A stretch of DNA of 64,000 nucleotides from Callipepla californica brunnescens (lineage: Eukaryota > Chordata > Aves > Galliformes > Odontophoridae). The notes under the pieces were generated by a model. It was not told where the DNA came from. It ran no database searches and worked only from the letters and a program-made list of their open reading frames with translations. The translations under genes were made by a program, and so were the position numbers. The DNA lies in the NCBI GenBank assembly GCA_023055505.1, contig JALIRH010000010.1:2977501-3041500 (forward strand), read 5' to 3'. This document shows, one piece after another, positions 12,301 through 22,400 of the stretch (position 1 is the stretch's first letter; every line of letters begins with the position of its first letter).

Positions 12301-15079
12301 AGACATTGTAGATGTTAAAATGAGGTCCTAAAAATGGTACTTGACAGCCAAGGTAAGTCTGTTTCACTTGAGTTCCTAAAAGCAGCTAAAGATGTGTTAT
12401 TTCTTACAGTTCTGTCTTCCCTGAAGGAAAACTGTTCTGCTCTCCAGAAGCAGCAGTATTTCATCCTGGAACAATCCAGAACTCACTCATGCTAACAAAA
12501 TGTACTTCTCTCACATGAAATTACCTCTTAGAATTTAACAGATGAATTAAAAATGTCATTATGGAGATAAACACAGAGAGAACTTTTTTGTCTTATGATT
12601 AAATGCACCAACTGTACTGCATAGCTGAAGTAGCACATAATATCCATTCGATCCCTTGCATATATATAACATTAACACCAAAAAGCTTTAAGTGTCTCAC
12701 AGAAATTAACTGCTTCACTCTGCATGTATAGCTGTTAGATTTTTGATGCAAGGCTCCTCCAATTCCACAGTATCACATGCATATCGTGCTACATGCAATA
12801 TATTCATACAGTATGTATGTATGTATGTGTAGGAAATTTCAGTTAAAAGAAGATTGTAAGGAAAGGTATAATCAGCATTAAGGAAAAAGAATGAAAACAA
12901 CTTCCTGTGAGAAGGCCTTAATCTATGCGAGAACGATAACCTCGTGCAAAGCCTGCAGGAACCACAGGTTCATACACTGCTGTAGCCACAGACTTCCTCT
13001 ATGATTATAGACAAATGATTTCACCTGCCTTCTACTCTCAGTCCTGAAAGGAATGCTTCCCATTTTCTCACAGGGGCACTGTAAGGCAGGGATTCAGCAC
13101 TGGAAATGAGATCTTTAAGGCCCAGTTAATGAGGCAGATGAAAGATTAACAGCAGCTCTGGTTGTTCTGCCCCTGCAAGGAATGCCTAGAAGAGCATATA
13201 CACTGTGCATTTCTACTGTAAGTGGTAGGCAAGCCACGATACACAAGAGCTGCTCCAAAAGTAATGCCTCCTATTTTATTATGTTGGCCCAGAATATCAG
13301 AGGTGGATGCTGGTGGTACAACAGTAGAGGTTGGTTGTTCCTGCCAATACTCCATTTCATTTTGTTGCCATGTGACAGATGGCAGCAAAGAGACAGTCTG
13401 GCAAAATGGCATCTGGTGTGGAAGTATGTATGAAGTAAAGGTGCATCACTGAATTCCTCCATGGGGAAAAAATGGCACCCATTGACATTCATTGATGTTT
13501 TCTGGACATTTCTGGAGACCAAACAATGGATATGAGCATCGGGAGATGGTGATTTTCAGCAGAGGAAACAATGACATGAGAGACAAGTCACATTCCAGAC
13601 GGCTGTCACACCACAAAATGAAGAGTATTTTGATCAGCTCATCCGCACAGATTTGGTGGATTACAATCAGGGAACTGTGTACGGAGCTGAGTATCAGCTT
13701 CAATGCGTTGGAAACAATGGTGGCAATTGTTGGAATATTACAAAGTTTGGACCAGATGGGTCCCACAGATGCTCATACAGGAATGGAAATAACACAGTGT
13801 GCAAGTTTATCAGCATCTATAGAAGTAATACGAGGCTGAAGGTGGCTGCTTCCCAGATCACTTCATTACCAGTGATGAGAATGCTGACACTGCTATGAGC
13901 TGAAGTTGAAACAGCAGTTCATTGAGTGGAGACATGAATGTTCCATAGAAGAAAAAGCACAAGACAGCTCTCAGCAGGTGAAGTGATGTGCACTGTCTTT
14001 TGGGGTAGGAGAGAGGTGATCCTCTGGATTTCCAGGAACCCAGACAACCCATCAACTCTGACCACTACATCGTGACACTGAATAAGCTGTAGACTAAAGC
14101 TTCCAGAGTCAGGAAGACAGAAGAAGACAACAACCTTTCTCTTGTCTGACCACATCATCCAGTTAACGATGCCTTCTGACTTCCATCTGTTCAGGCCAAT
14201 AAAAGATTAATTGTGTGGGAAAATTTTTCCTAACAACAATGTCATTGTAGTAGCTGTGAAACAGTGTGTCACCTCCACTACTGCTAACAGTGGTGACTGT
14301 GTTGAAAAACAGTGTTTTGCAGCTGAGAATTTGCTCTATCAAATAGTGCTACTGTGCTATTTGTATGTGTTGTAACTTCCATGGAAATAAACAGGAGGCA
14401 TTACTTTCAGAACAACCTACTAATATAGCCTAGGCTGATTTTTCCTGCTCTTATTCTCTTCCAATTAAGCCAATTTATTTTCCTTCCTGATAAATTGTGC
14501 AGTCTTCACTGCTTGAGAGAACTTGCAGAGCGAAGGATCAGTTTGTATCCTTGGTCTGCAGCATTCCTTCACCTGGAGAACTGATAATACATCTCTCAGC
14601 AGATAAACTGGAGACTTACATTCAGGTTGGGCAGATTCTATGGATTATTTTATGAGAATGTAACTGTTTTCAAACTGGAGTCTTTCATATAAAGATGTCT
14701 GCTCCCCTGAACCAGCCCAGGACCAGGGCTGCTGTCTCTCAAGGTTGGGTGAGATGATTTGTTAATTCAAAGAAGAAAAAATCAAATGCGTTATTAACAT
14801 TTATCTCATCTTATTAACACTCAAAAGCTCCCTACTTTCTTTCCTTTCTTTTTTTTCCTCTTTTTAGAGTGTTCACCACAGGTAGGACAGACTAGTTGCA
14901 GAAATGGTTTCATGCTTCTCTCACCCCTTCTCCCACAGCAAAAATCCAAGAGGAACCGGTACCGTCAGAGTGACTACATGAATATGACCCCCCGGCATCC
15001 ACCTCACCAGAAGAACAAAGGCTACCCATCCTATGCACCAACACGAGACTACACTGCATATCGCTCCTGGCAGCCATGA
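3279..15079 (+). CDS. CD28: CD28, T-cell co-stimulatory receptor (4 exons)
   Basis: CD28 is a type I membrane protein of T cells that binds CD80/CD86 and delivers co-stimulation alongside the T-cell receptor. The coding sequence is join(3279-3330, 10273-10626, 10846-10964, 14939-15079) and gives 221 residues; all introns are GT-AG with phases 1, 1 and 0. Order of parts: signal peptide about 1-14/17; IgV domain to about 130 with cysteines 40, 66, 85 and 111; ligand loop MYPPPY at 116-121; stalk; membrane span about 150-173; tail with YMNM at 188-191. Six N-glycosylation sequons (N33, N41, N45, N71, N100, N128) are present. The stalk has no cysteine, unlike mammalian CD28. The start at 3279 has A at -3, begins a good leader, and matches the position expected from family members. 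CTLA4, its paralogue, lies 32 kb downstream on the same strand. Confidence 0.97.
5684..5705. repeat. CD28: C-rich homopolymer tract
   Basis: A run of cytosines with a single interrupting T lies in CD28 intron 1. It is a low-complexity tract prone to length errors in sequencing and assembly. No function is inferred. Confidence 0.85.
7271..7344. repeat. CD28: Nested inverted repeat, possible hairpin
   Basis: The outer arms CATCTGTTTTTC (7271-7282) and GAAAAACAGATG (7333-7344) are perfect 12-base reverse complements. Inside them AGGTATTTA (7306-7314) and TAAATACCT (7319-7327) form a perfect 9-base stem with the loop TCTA. A third pairing, 'tgtaag' with 'cttaca', lies at about 7283-7296. The whole 74-base unit could fold into a branched hairpin on either strand. 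It lies in CD28 intron 1 and could be the remnant of a palindromic mobile element. Confidence 0.75.
8848..8887. repeat. CD28: Tandem duplication, 2 x 20 bases
   Basis: Two adjacent 20-base units (8848-8867 and 8868-8887) share the core 'ggcctcttccag' and differ at only two positions. It looks like a simple local duplication inside CD28 intron 1. Confidence 0.85.
10273..10626 (+). CDS. CD28: CD28 exon 2 (IgV domain)
   Basis: This 354-base exon encodes residues 18 (part) to 135. It is one immunoglobulin V-type domain: cysteine C40 in 'LVCNYT', C66 and C85 for the second family-typical disulphide, and C111 in 'IYFCKIEAMYPPPY'. By family knowledge C40 pairs with C111 and C66 with C85. The MYPPPY ligand-binding loop is complete at residues 116-121. 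All six glycosylation sequons fall in this exon. The acceptor 'cttccag|aaaac' and donor 'gagag|gtaagc' are both good, and both flanking introns are phase 1. Confidence 0.97.
10627..10845 (+). other. CD28: CD28 intron 2
   Basis: This is a short 219-base intron with donor gtaagc and acceptor 'cttttaaag'. An alternative acceptor two bases downstream (the second AG of 'aaagag') would break the frame. The first AG gives Glu136-Thr-Pro. Confidence 0.92.
10846..10964 (+). CDS. CD28: CD28 exon 3 (stalk and membrane span)
   Basis: This 119-base exon encodes residues 136-175. The stalk is rich in Thr, Gln, Glu and Pro. A hydrophobic span from about W151 to I173 follows, then a Tyr-Arg stop-transfer edge. 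The donor is 'taccgg|gtaaga', phase 0. Mammalian CD28 has a stalk cysteine here that links the homodimer; this exon contains no cysteine at all. Skipping this exon would join exon 2 to exon 4 out of frame, giving an 11-residue tail and a stop, hence a soluble form. Confidence 0.96.
13242..14420 (+). mobile_element. Mariner-type DNA transposon relic (Galluhop-like)
   Basis: The two ends carry inverted repeats that share 'aaagtaatgcctcct' on the left and 'aggaggcattacttt' on the right. The element is bounded by plausible TA dinucleotides at 13240-13241 and 14421-14422. The size (about 1.18 kb) fits the Galluhop mariner family of chicken, whose internal sequence I recognise throughout. It is a non-autonomous fossil, inserted in the sense direction inside CD28 intron 3. 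Terminal bases are uncertain by a few positions. Confidence 0.88.
13380..14310 (+). pseudogene. Decayed mariner transposase
   Basis: Within the mariner relic, pieces of the transposase reading frame can be followed in different frames. Examples are the region around 13446-13840 that includes 'ggaactgtgtacggagctga', a segment near 13858-13884 that still reads as a T-S-D-E motif (first catalytic Asp region), and 'SDFHLF' near 14174-14191. Frameshifts and stops separate them. As I recall the family, a block before 14165 and another near 14280 are missing, including the region of the second and third catalytic Asp. No active product is possible. Limits are approximate. Confidence 0.75.
14939..15079 (+). 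CDS. CD28: CD28 exon 4 (cytoplasmic tail)
   Basis: This exon encodes residues 176-221 and the TGA stop at 15077-15079. A basic juxtamembrane stretch (KSKRNRYR) leads to SDYMNM. Y188-M-N-M191 is the conserved site that binds PI3K p85 and GRB2 when phosphorylated. A PRHP motif at 193-196 keeps a PxxP pattern. The distal motif reads SYAP (206-209) where mammals have PYAP. The tail ends with three extra residues (WQP) after the conserved AYRS. Confidence 0.97.
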   Translation, partial: QKSKRNRYRQSDYMNMTPRHPPHQKNKGYPSYAPTRDYTAYRSWQP

Positions 15080-16480
15080 CACTCACCAGCTGGCCACCAC
15101 TATCCTCCTGTGCTTCTAGGCAGTCACCTGCTCTTGGACATGGAAGGACAGCCTGCCATTTTCTCATCATGTTTGTTATTATTGACCATGGATACCTGGA
15201 CAGCAAGTATTGGATAAACTTCAATAACATTCAAAGATAAAAGATAAAAATGAACATAAAAAAGGTGAGAACAAGAAAAAAACAGGATTGTTTTCCATGA
15301 TGACTGAAAATATGATGTAACTTGTGTTGAGAGATGTCAGTGGGTAAGAGAGAAGAATGGCACTGGACCTCAGAGCTGGTCTCCTCCTAATATCCATGAG
15401 TTTTTTGAACCTAAACCAGAACCAGAACTTCTGACCTTTCCCATCAACCACTGCCTTATATTTAGCCTGTAATTTCTTTTCCTGTATGTCTAACCCTCAG
15501 AAACCATTATTGCTGTTAAATATGGAAAAATGAAGAAAAAAAAATCCAACAAAAAACCCTCATCCCTCTGAGCCTAGAGCACAGTTTGAAGTTTAAGACA
15601 AATGCTTGAAAAAGAAGGAAAAATCAGCCAGAAGGTAGCTGAGCAATTGGGCTACAGCACAAGTGGGCTGTCAGGGTAAGCCAAGATTGGAAGAAAGTTA
15701 CTAAGCATTCAGCATGTGAGTCCTTAGACTTTTCACTTCAGATTTGTAAAGAGCATTTGAAGTCATAACTGAGCTACTCTACAGAGTGAGAAACCAATAC
15801 ATGTGAAATAAAAATCAAGACAAATAGGATGATGATTTGCTGTGAACATGAAAACCCCCAGTTCCTATGTTTGTCTACAGCAAGAGAACACAAAGTCATA
15901 TGGTGAGCATTAGAAGACACAAATGTCAAATTTGGAGGAGAGCTTTACCCTCATTTGTGAATCTATGTTTCTATCCATAAGGCACTTTGCTGAATCCTCC
16001 TGAATATCCACTTCTTCTGGCACCTATGTTGTGCCAGAGCTCCTTTGAAAATCAGGGTCCAGTTATGAGCAACTACAGGTCACTTGAACTTTTTTCCCAT
16101 AAGCAAGCAATGTTTTGGGTATGAGAGTGTCCTCAGGTCCTACCACTCCAGTCAGGAGTGCTGACCAGAGTCAGCATCTGCATCTGCTCAGCTGCCTGCA
16201 GGGACTGCTCTAGACACTTTGAACTTTGTGCCGACTGAAGGTACTTTTTATCTAAATATGTTCTTCAAAAATGTTCTGTACTGGAGGAGGGAGAAGTCTT
16301 CAACAGAAGCTTATTTCATTCCATTAATTAAGCATGTTTACATTAACAAGGCATCCTAAACTGTAATTGGAATTGTCTTAGCATAAGATTTGTTTTCATA
16401 CTGAGAAAATGAGATGTATTTTATAGGGATTACTGAATAAACAATTAAATGAAAAATAAATCCATATTCCTACTTTGAAA
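15080..16480 (+). other. CD28: CD28 3' UTR (probable extent)
   Basis: No gene follows the stop codon. Candidate polyadenylation hexamers AATAAA occur at 15807-15812, 16436-16441 and 16455-16460; the last two are clustered and AT-rich, so a message end near 16.48 kb is likely. The extent is inferred from these signals only. Confidence 0.55.
16436..16460 (+). terminator. CD28: Paired polyadenylation signals, CD28
   Basis: Two AATAAA hexamers (16436-16441 and 16455-16460) lie 13 bases apart in an AT-rich setting, about 1.36 kb beyond the CD28 stop. A shorter message could use AATAAA at 15807-15812. Confidence 0.5.
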
Positions 16481-19400
16481 TGAAATTGTGATTGTTCAAC
16501 ATTTTACTTTCCTCCAAACTGAGACGAGAAGATTCTTTCTCTCTTTGAGGGGAGAAGAAAAAAACTGAGATGTGGAAGTGTGGCAACCGTCTGCTTCGAT
16601 ACCTTAACCCAAGTAGAGCTTTTGGCACTTCCAAATTGGAAGTTTTACTTGAGTTTGCTGACCAGGCCCCAGGCCATTCAAGCAGAGTCACATTACCATA
16701 AACCATGCTTCTAGCAGGTGCTGTGGTCAGGTGCTTGCTGATCCCAACTGGATGCAACTCTGCCAAGGAGGCCCTGGGTGACACCGCAAGCTGCACGGCT
16801 GGCCTTGGCATCACCCAAGACCCTCCCAACAGAGCTTCACTGGGCCAACCGTGCAGCCCATGGTGGCAGTGGTAAGAGAGGCCCAGATGCCCACTGCCAT
16901 CAGGCAGTGCTAAGTGCAGTACAGTATTGCAGTCTCAGACCTAGCAGGCTCTGAGACTACCCTTCTCTGTGCCTTTGCACTGCAGCTATGGCAGTGAGGA
17001 ACATGTACACGAGTGGAGAGGAACTGGCCAAGCAGGACCCACACAAGCCCCTGCACAGTCCTGGATTGTCCTTCCTTGCTAGCACTGGCAGCATGATGTC
17101 AGTGTCTCACCATTCCCTTCATGCTCTTTGCAGGGAGCTGTGGACAGGCACAGCTCTCTGCCAAGGTGCAACTATATCTTTCCTGGCTCAACACTATCCA
17201 CAACACCCCTGCTGTGTAATGCAACCTTAAGAAATGCTCAGATTGTGATGCAGTGTGAAAAATCACATCTTCCAGTACAAATGTAAGGTGAGATAGTGCA
17301 TGTACACTAAAAACATAAATTAGGGTCAATGTTCTTCATTTAAACTGGGTATGTAAATTTTTACATGCAGATGTATCTGCTTCAGATCTACATTCCTTAG
17401 AGTTTTATTATATGTATTGCAATCTCCCTTTAAAATTATTAAGTGGATATGGTAAATTAAATCATGAATAAATGCAATGGACCTGAGGCTAGTCAGTGGA
17501 AATTACTGCTTCCTAAAGCAAATGTGGTATAATTTGTTTTCCTTCCCCTAACACTTCTGTAATCTCCATATTTAAAGTGTATCAATAGCTTCCAAGACAC
17601 GATACTGGAAAGTAAGACATGGAACATGTAGGACAAATATCCGTTCTGTTGACTGACCAAACAGAAAGGGAGACACAGGGAAATGTCCTAAATAAATAAT
17701 GGAAAAAAATGAGGTGAACCAGGACAGGAAAAGCCTAAGCCCTGTGTTAAAATGAACACTATTACTATTTGAAAGAATTGCAGTGATATGATTGCAGTCT
17801 GTTGGAGATGAGATACCAGTAAATACCTTTTATCCATCACTGTGAGGGGCTGAGAGAAACGGTTTGCAGAGAAGCAAGCCAGTTAAGCCTTAAGTCTGGC
17901 TCTGCATACGTGGATTAGCATATATGACAAACAGAGCAATCCTAATTTATTCCATCTGGTCTCAGGCACTGAATAACGTGCCAGGACAGTCCTGGCTCTC
18001 CCTGACCCTGCCTTTGGGGTCTGTATGCTGTTTAGAGGATGATGTAAAGAGAATCCTCCCTCTGCTGCCGCTCTGAACTTGAAACTGGCTCTCATGGAGG
18101 GCAGTGAGAGATCAATAGGGTTTTCTGCCTTCCAGAGAGGGCTTAATACAAATGCGAATATCATCCTGTTGAGCAGTGATTTGATTTTTCATCTCCCTGT
18201 CCTCCATGTTTGGATCTCAGTGTCAAATTAACATCTGAATTGCCGTCATTGTAACTGAATAGCAATCAACATGTGTTGCAAGGGGTCAACCAAGGGTTGT
18301 GCAGCTCCAGCCCCTGCACGCCGATTCCTGTTCTGCACGTCTCCAGTGCAGTGCAAACCAATGGTCTGGCTGCGCTTCACTTCCAGCAGCCAAGCCCCTG
18401 GGAGCCCCAGGAGGAAGCCTGTGCTATCTTTACAAGTATTCAAACCTACACTGCAGGGGTTGTCAAGTTTACTGAAGCCAAAAGTTCTTGGGCAACCCTT
18501 CTGATCTGAATCCCCCAAATTCCAATATCCTCCTCTTGTACCAGATGTTTCAAAATGCCTCTTCTTTCTTCTATGGTTGTAAACGTGACCCCTGTACATC
18601 TGTCAAACAATATCATATCTTCCTCCTTTGCATATCATCTCTTCTACTTTCATTTTTATGCCAGACACAGCATTTCAGAAACCCATCCAATCTGTTAATC
18701 TCTGACATCATTGTGCAACCTTCCACACGCAGCTGTGGCTACTTACTGGCTTCACAGGCTGCCTTGTATGCCACGTTCCTCTTCACTTCTGGATAAGGAG
18801 TTGCCACAGGAGATTGGAGCTGTGTGGGGATTTGTTACACTCTTGTCTTCTGTTTTAAGGAGTTGGAGTCTTTCCTGTCTTTGATTTTCCCGTCATCTTC
18901 ATTTTTTGGGTGGAATCCTACATACCGCATGCTTCCCACAGGGCATTTATTTTCTGTACATTAATTTTCCTGTGCATAACAAGCTTTTGCCAAGTTCATT
19001 GTGCTTGCATATCTGCCCTGACAGCAGAAGGAACTTCAACTACTGTTGATATGTTTGATACTGGGTACAAAAAGTTTGAGTTTTAGGAGCACAGGAGCAG
19101 ATCTGCAGAGCTAAAGATCAAATCTTTCCACTTTCATCAAGACTTTTTCTGTGTGACTGGAAAATAGTTTATTCAAGATGAATCACACACCAAGACAATT
19201 TTGTTAGTTGCTCACACTAACCAGAAAACGGGTTAGGTTAATGAGTAAAATGACAGCTTTGTTACAGTTCAATAAAGAGTGGGAAAGCCCTAAAAACAGT
19301 ACAGGGCAGTAATCTGTAGCCATAGTCAGTGTCTGTAAGGATCTGTGAGAGGGAAACATTACTAGCTGCTTATCCTGATGCAAATGGATTGTCGTCCAAA

Positions 19401-22400
19401 ATGAGGAGCTTTTGTTAGAGCATAGCATTGCAGCATGTTACTATTCCAACCTCGGGGGCATGCAGATAGCCTGGTGCGGCCAATTTGGCTGACAAAGTAT
19501 TAGAAGGCTGCCAATTTTATACAGACCCATTTGCAAAGAGACAAAAAGTTGAATGATCTCAAATTCACAATCTTTTTCTTTCTTTTTTACTCTATCTCCA
19601 GGAGCAGAGCAATGGTTCTTTATTCTCCTATTTGTTAATAAAAGCAAAACACAACACTCTTTTCAGGTCTCCTAAACTCTACAGGATCACCTCAGGTTTT
19701 GGGAGTAGGCTCTGTCTGATTTATTTGAACAATGAAATGACCAGGAGTTTTCAAATGTCACCATTTCCCTAGCCTTTATAACATTTTGTAGCCACATCAT
19801 TCCTTCTCCTCACTGTTCTTCTGTCCCTTCAAGGGATCTATTCTGGATCAGGTTGAAATGTTCTCATGGTCAGGAACAACTCTACTTTTTTCACTCAGGA
19901 AGGATCACTGCGTAACCGGCAGAAATGAAGGGGAAAACAAGCAAATTATAACAGTACATCTGTATGGAAATTAACATCATGGTTGGTTTCAATCTAGTAG
20001 GAGGATCAAATGTCCTTTTTACAAAATTCTCAAAGAAAGACACTTAAGAAATGACATACAGGGGCACCTGACAGAAAAGAGATTAAGTTGCCAAATTAAA
20101 TTCTTCTGGCTAAGGCCAGAAGGAAGCTCCCACTCAGCCTCCTCTGCTCGTGCTCTGAAAGAGCTGGCTCACTCAGCACAGCAGCACTTAGCTATGTGGA
20201 AGGTGCAGCCCCCAAACTTGTGCCCAGCACGAGGATGCAGCAAGAGGCCATGGTGCTGCCACGTCAGGTGCTCAGCAGCAATGCTGCAGCCTGAGCACAA
20301 GTGGCAGCCATTGACCAGCCTAATTGCATCACAACCCAGCAGCATGGTGCACTCATACTGAGCAGCACAAGCGTCTGAGCAGGATGAGGGAATGCAGGAA
20401 GTGGCTGCGTACTGCATCCGTACACAGCCATGGAGGGAAGGGGGCAAAGGCTGAGGTAACATACATGGGCCAGGCAGGGGAGGATAGCTCAGTTAATGCT
20501 TGACAGCCTGGTCATTGCCCCACTAAATTAGATCACTCTGCTGTGAGTCAGAATGAACTCATTTTCCTGCTATGCTTGCTGCCTGTGACAGCCCTCAGGC
20601 TATTTTAATATTCAAACACCAGTGGTCAAGATGAGAGCTGTTGTTTTTCCCTTTGCTAGTGAAAATGATGAAGCAAGCTGCGTGCATTTCTTTCTGAGCT
20701 ACTTGACTCAGCCAAATCGAAACTGGCTGGAGGATGGAAATTGTTCCTCTCTTTGCACAGCTCCTGATGCAAAGGGGCAGAATGTTGACTTCGGGAGTGA
20801 TACTCCCAGCTAGATCTTTTCTTAATTAGCAGCATGCCAAAGTATGTTTTCCCTTAACAACAATAGCACATGAAACTATGAAGACACAGAACTGGGCAGA
20901 AAGGGAATAGCCACCCCCCCTGCTGCAGGTACACAGCATTGATGCTGATTTCAAGTCCAGCCCCACAATGGAACAACCTAGCAATAAAGATGGCAGAAGC
21001 AAAAAAGGGTTAATGGAGAAACCACTCTAAAACCACTTTAGTCAAACTCTGGAACGGTCCCTCAGGGAAACAGCAATGAAGAAACCAGCTGCAGTATGCA
21101 CTGCACAAAACAGACTTCTGCTTCTCCCTGGCTGTACACTGGAAATAACAACATTAAAAATACCTAGGTCTTTCTTGTCTTAATAAGCAATTTTTACAGC
21201 ACAGGCTGCTCTGCACCAATGAGAAACTAGCAGCACTGATGGGGAAAGCCATACTGGGTTCCATGAACTGTCTCAGGCACACTGTTGAGCCCCAGTGAGA
21301 CAAAAGCTGCAAATGATGTTCAAAGGGCAGTGGCCAAATAAGCCACAGCAGGCTGGAAAGGCAGGACAGCTCAATGGCAGACTACAGGAAGAGTGGAGCT
21401 AAGTGACTCCAGGGCTTGTCTCCAGCAGCTAGAGAAATGCATTAGTTTGGACTGCAGCTCTAGTGATTTTCCAATGAAAGCAGTCCTTGGAAGGATGGAG
21501 GTTGTGTGGTTATTTCCTGAGATTATTCAAATTAAACTAATAATGCATATACGCTTGATCAAAGAAAGATTTGTAAAACATCCTGATTTCTGCCTTTTCT
21601 CCTTTCATAACTAAATGATCTGTTGCTTACAAATCACACATTTCACCTGCAGTAGAAGGTTTTAAAATCAGTGTTCCTATTAACGTTTTTTTGTTAGTTT
21701 TTTTTTTAATTACTGCATTCCTGCTGAAGTTCTGCAAACTGATTTCAAACCACTGAGGCAGAGAATCAAAATGAGAACCAGGATATGAGCAGAGGATATC
21801 TGTAATGCAGCTCAGCACTGCATGACAGCACTGACACACTGTGAAAGGCAGTGGGCACAAAATCAAGTTCAAAGAGTCCACAGGTTACATGAGCAACCTG
21901 ATCTGTGAGGAAATGTCAGTTAGAAACGAGCAGCACAAAACAGCTCTGTTTTCCTATTGCTGTGGCTTTGCTAGGTGATGATGACATACAAAGATTAAGT
22001 CTAACTGCCTGAGCTCCAGTTGTTTATCTCCTTTATTATCATCGCCAGTAAGTGAAGGAGATGTGTGGGTGTCACCTGCAAAAAAAGAAGTTGCATTTCT
22101 GAGAGAAAAACATCTGCAGATCAGAGAAGGCAAATGGTCTTGTTTAATTCATGCATATTCAGTTTCCTTCCTGTCACTAATCTGCAGCACTGAATTTAGC
22201 CTCCTTGATTTCCCTAGCATTACTATGCTGGGAGAGAGTTCATGAGAGTGGGAGACAGAGAGACTTGAGCAGCACCAAGAATCCTCAGTGGCTGCAGATC
22301 GTTGAGGTCATTTACAAATCACTGAGATAGCCTGGCTCCCACGGCACGGAATTTGATTTTCACTCCCCCCACTTCCCTTCTGCTGATCTATGGGGATTTG

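Larger units (their letters stand above)
10965..14938 (+). other. CD28: CD28 intron 3
   Basis: This intron is 3974 bases, with donor gtaaga and acceptor 'tcccacag'. Its main content is the mariner relic at 13242-14420. The part from 10965 to 13241 shows no recognised gene. The stretch 11040-11960 looks like unique or very old repeat sequence that I could not name. A short TATG/GTAT repeat lies near 12812-12830. Confidence 0.9.

Noticed and set aside
13492..13898. Open frames of 80-115 codons in CD28 intron 3
   Set aside because: They are frame fragments of the decayed mariner transposase, not host genes.
16470..16829. A 119-codon minus-strand open frame just past CD28
   Set aside because: No domain, no splice partner, and it starts inside the AT-rich poly(A)-signal area of CD28.
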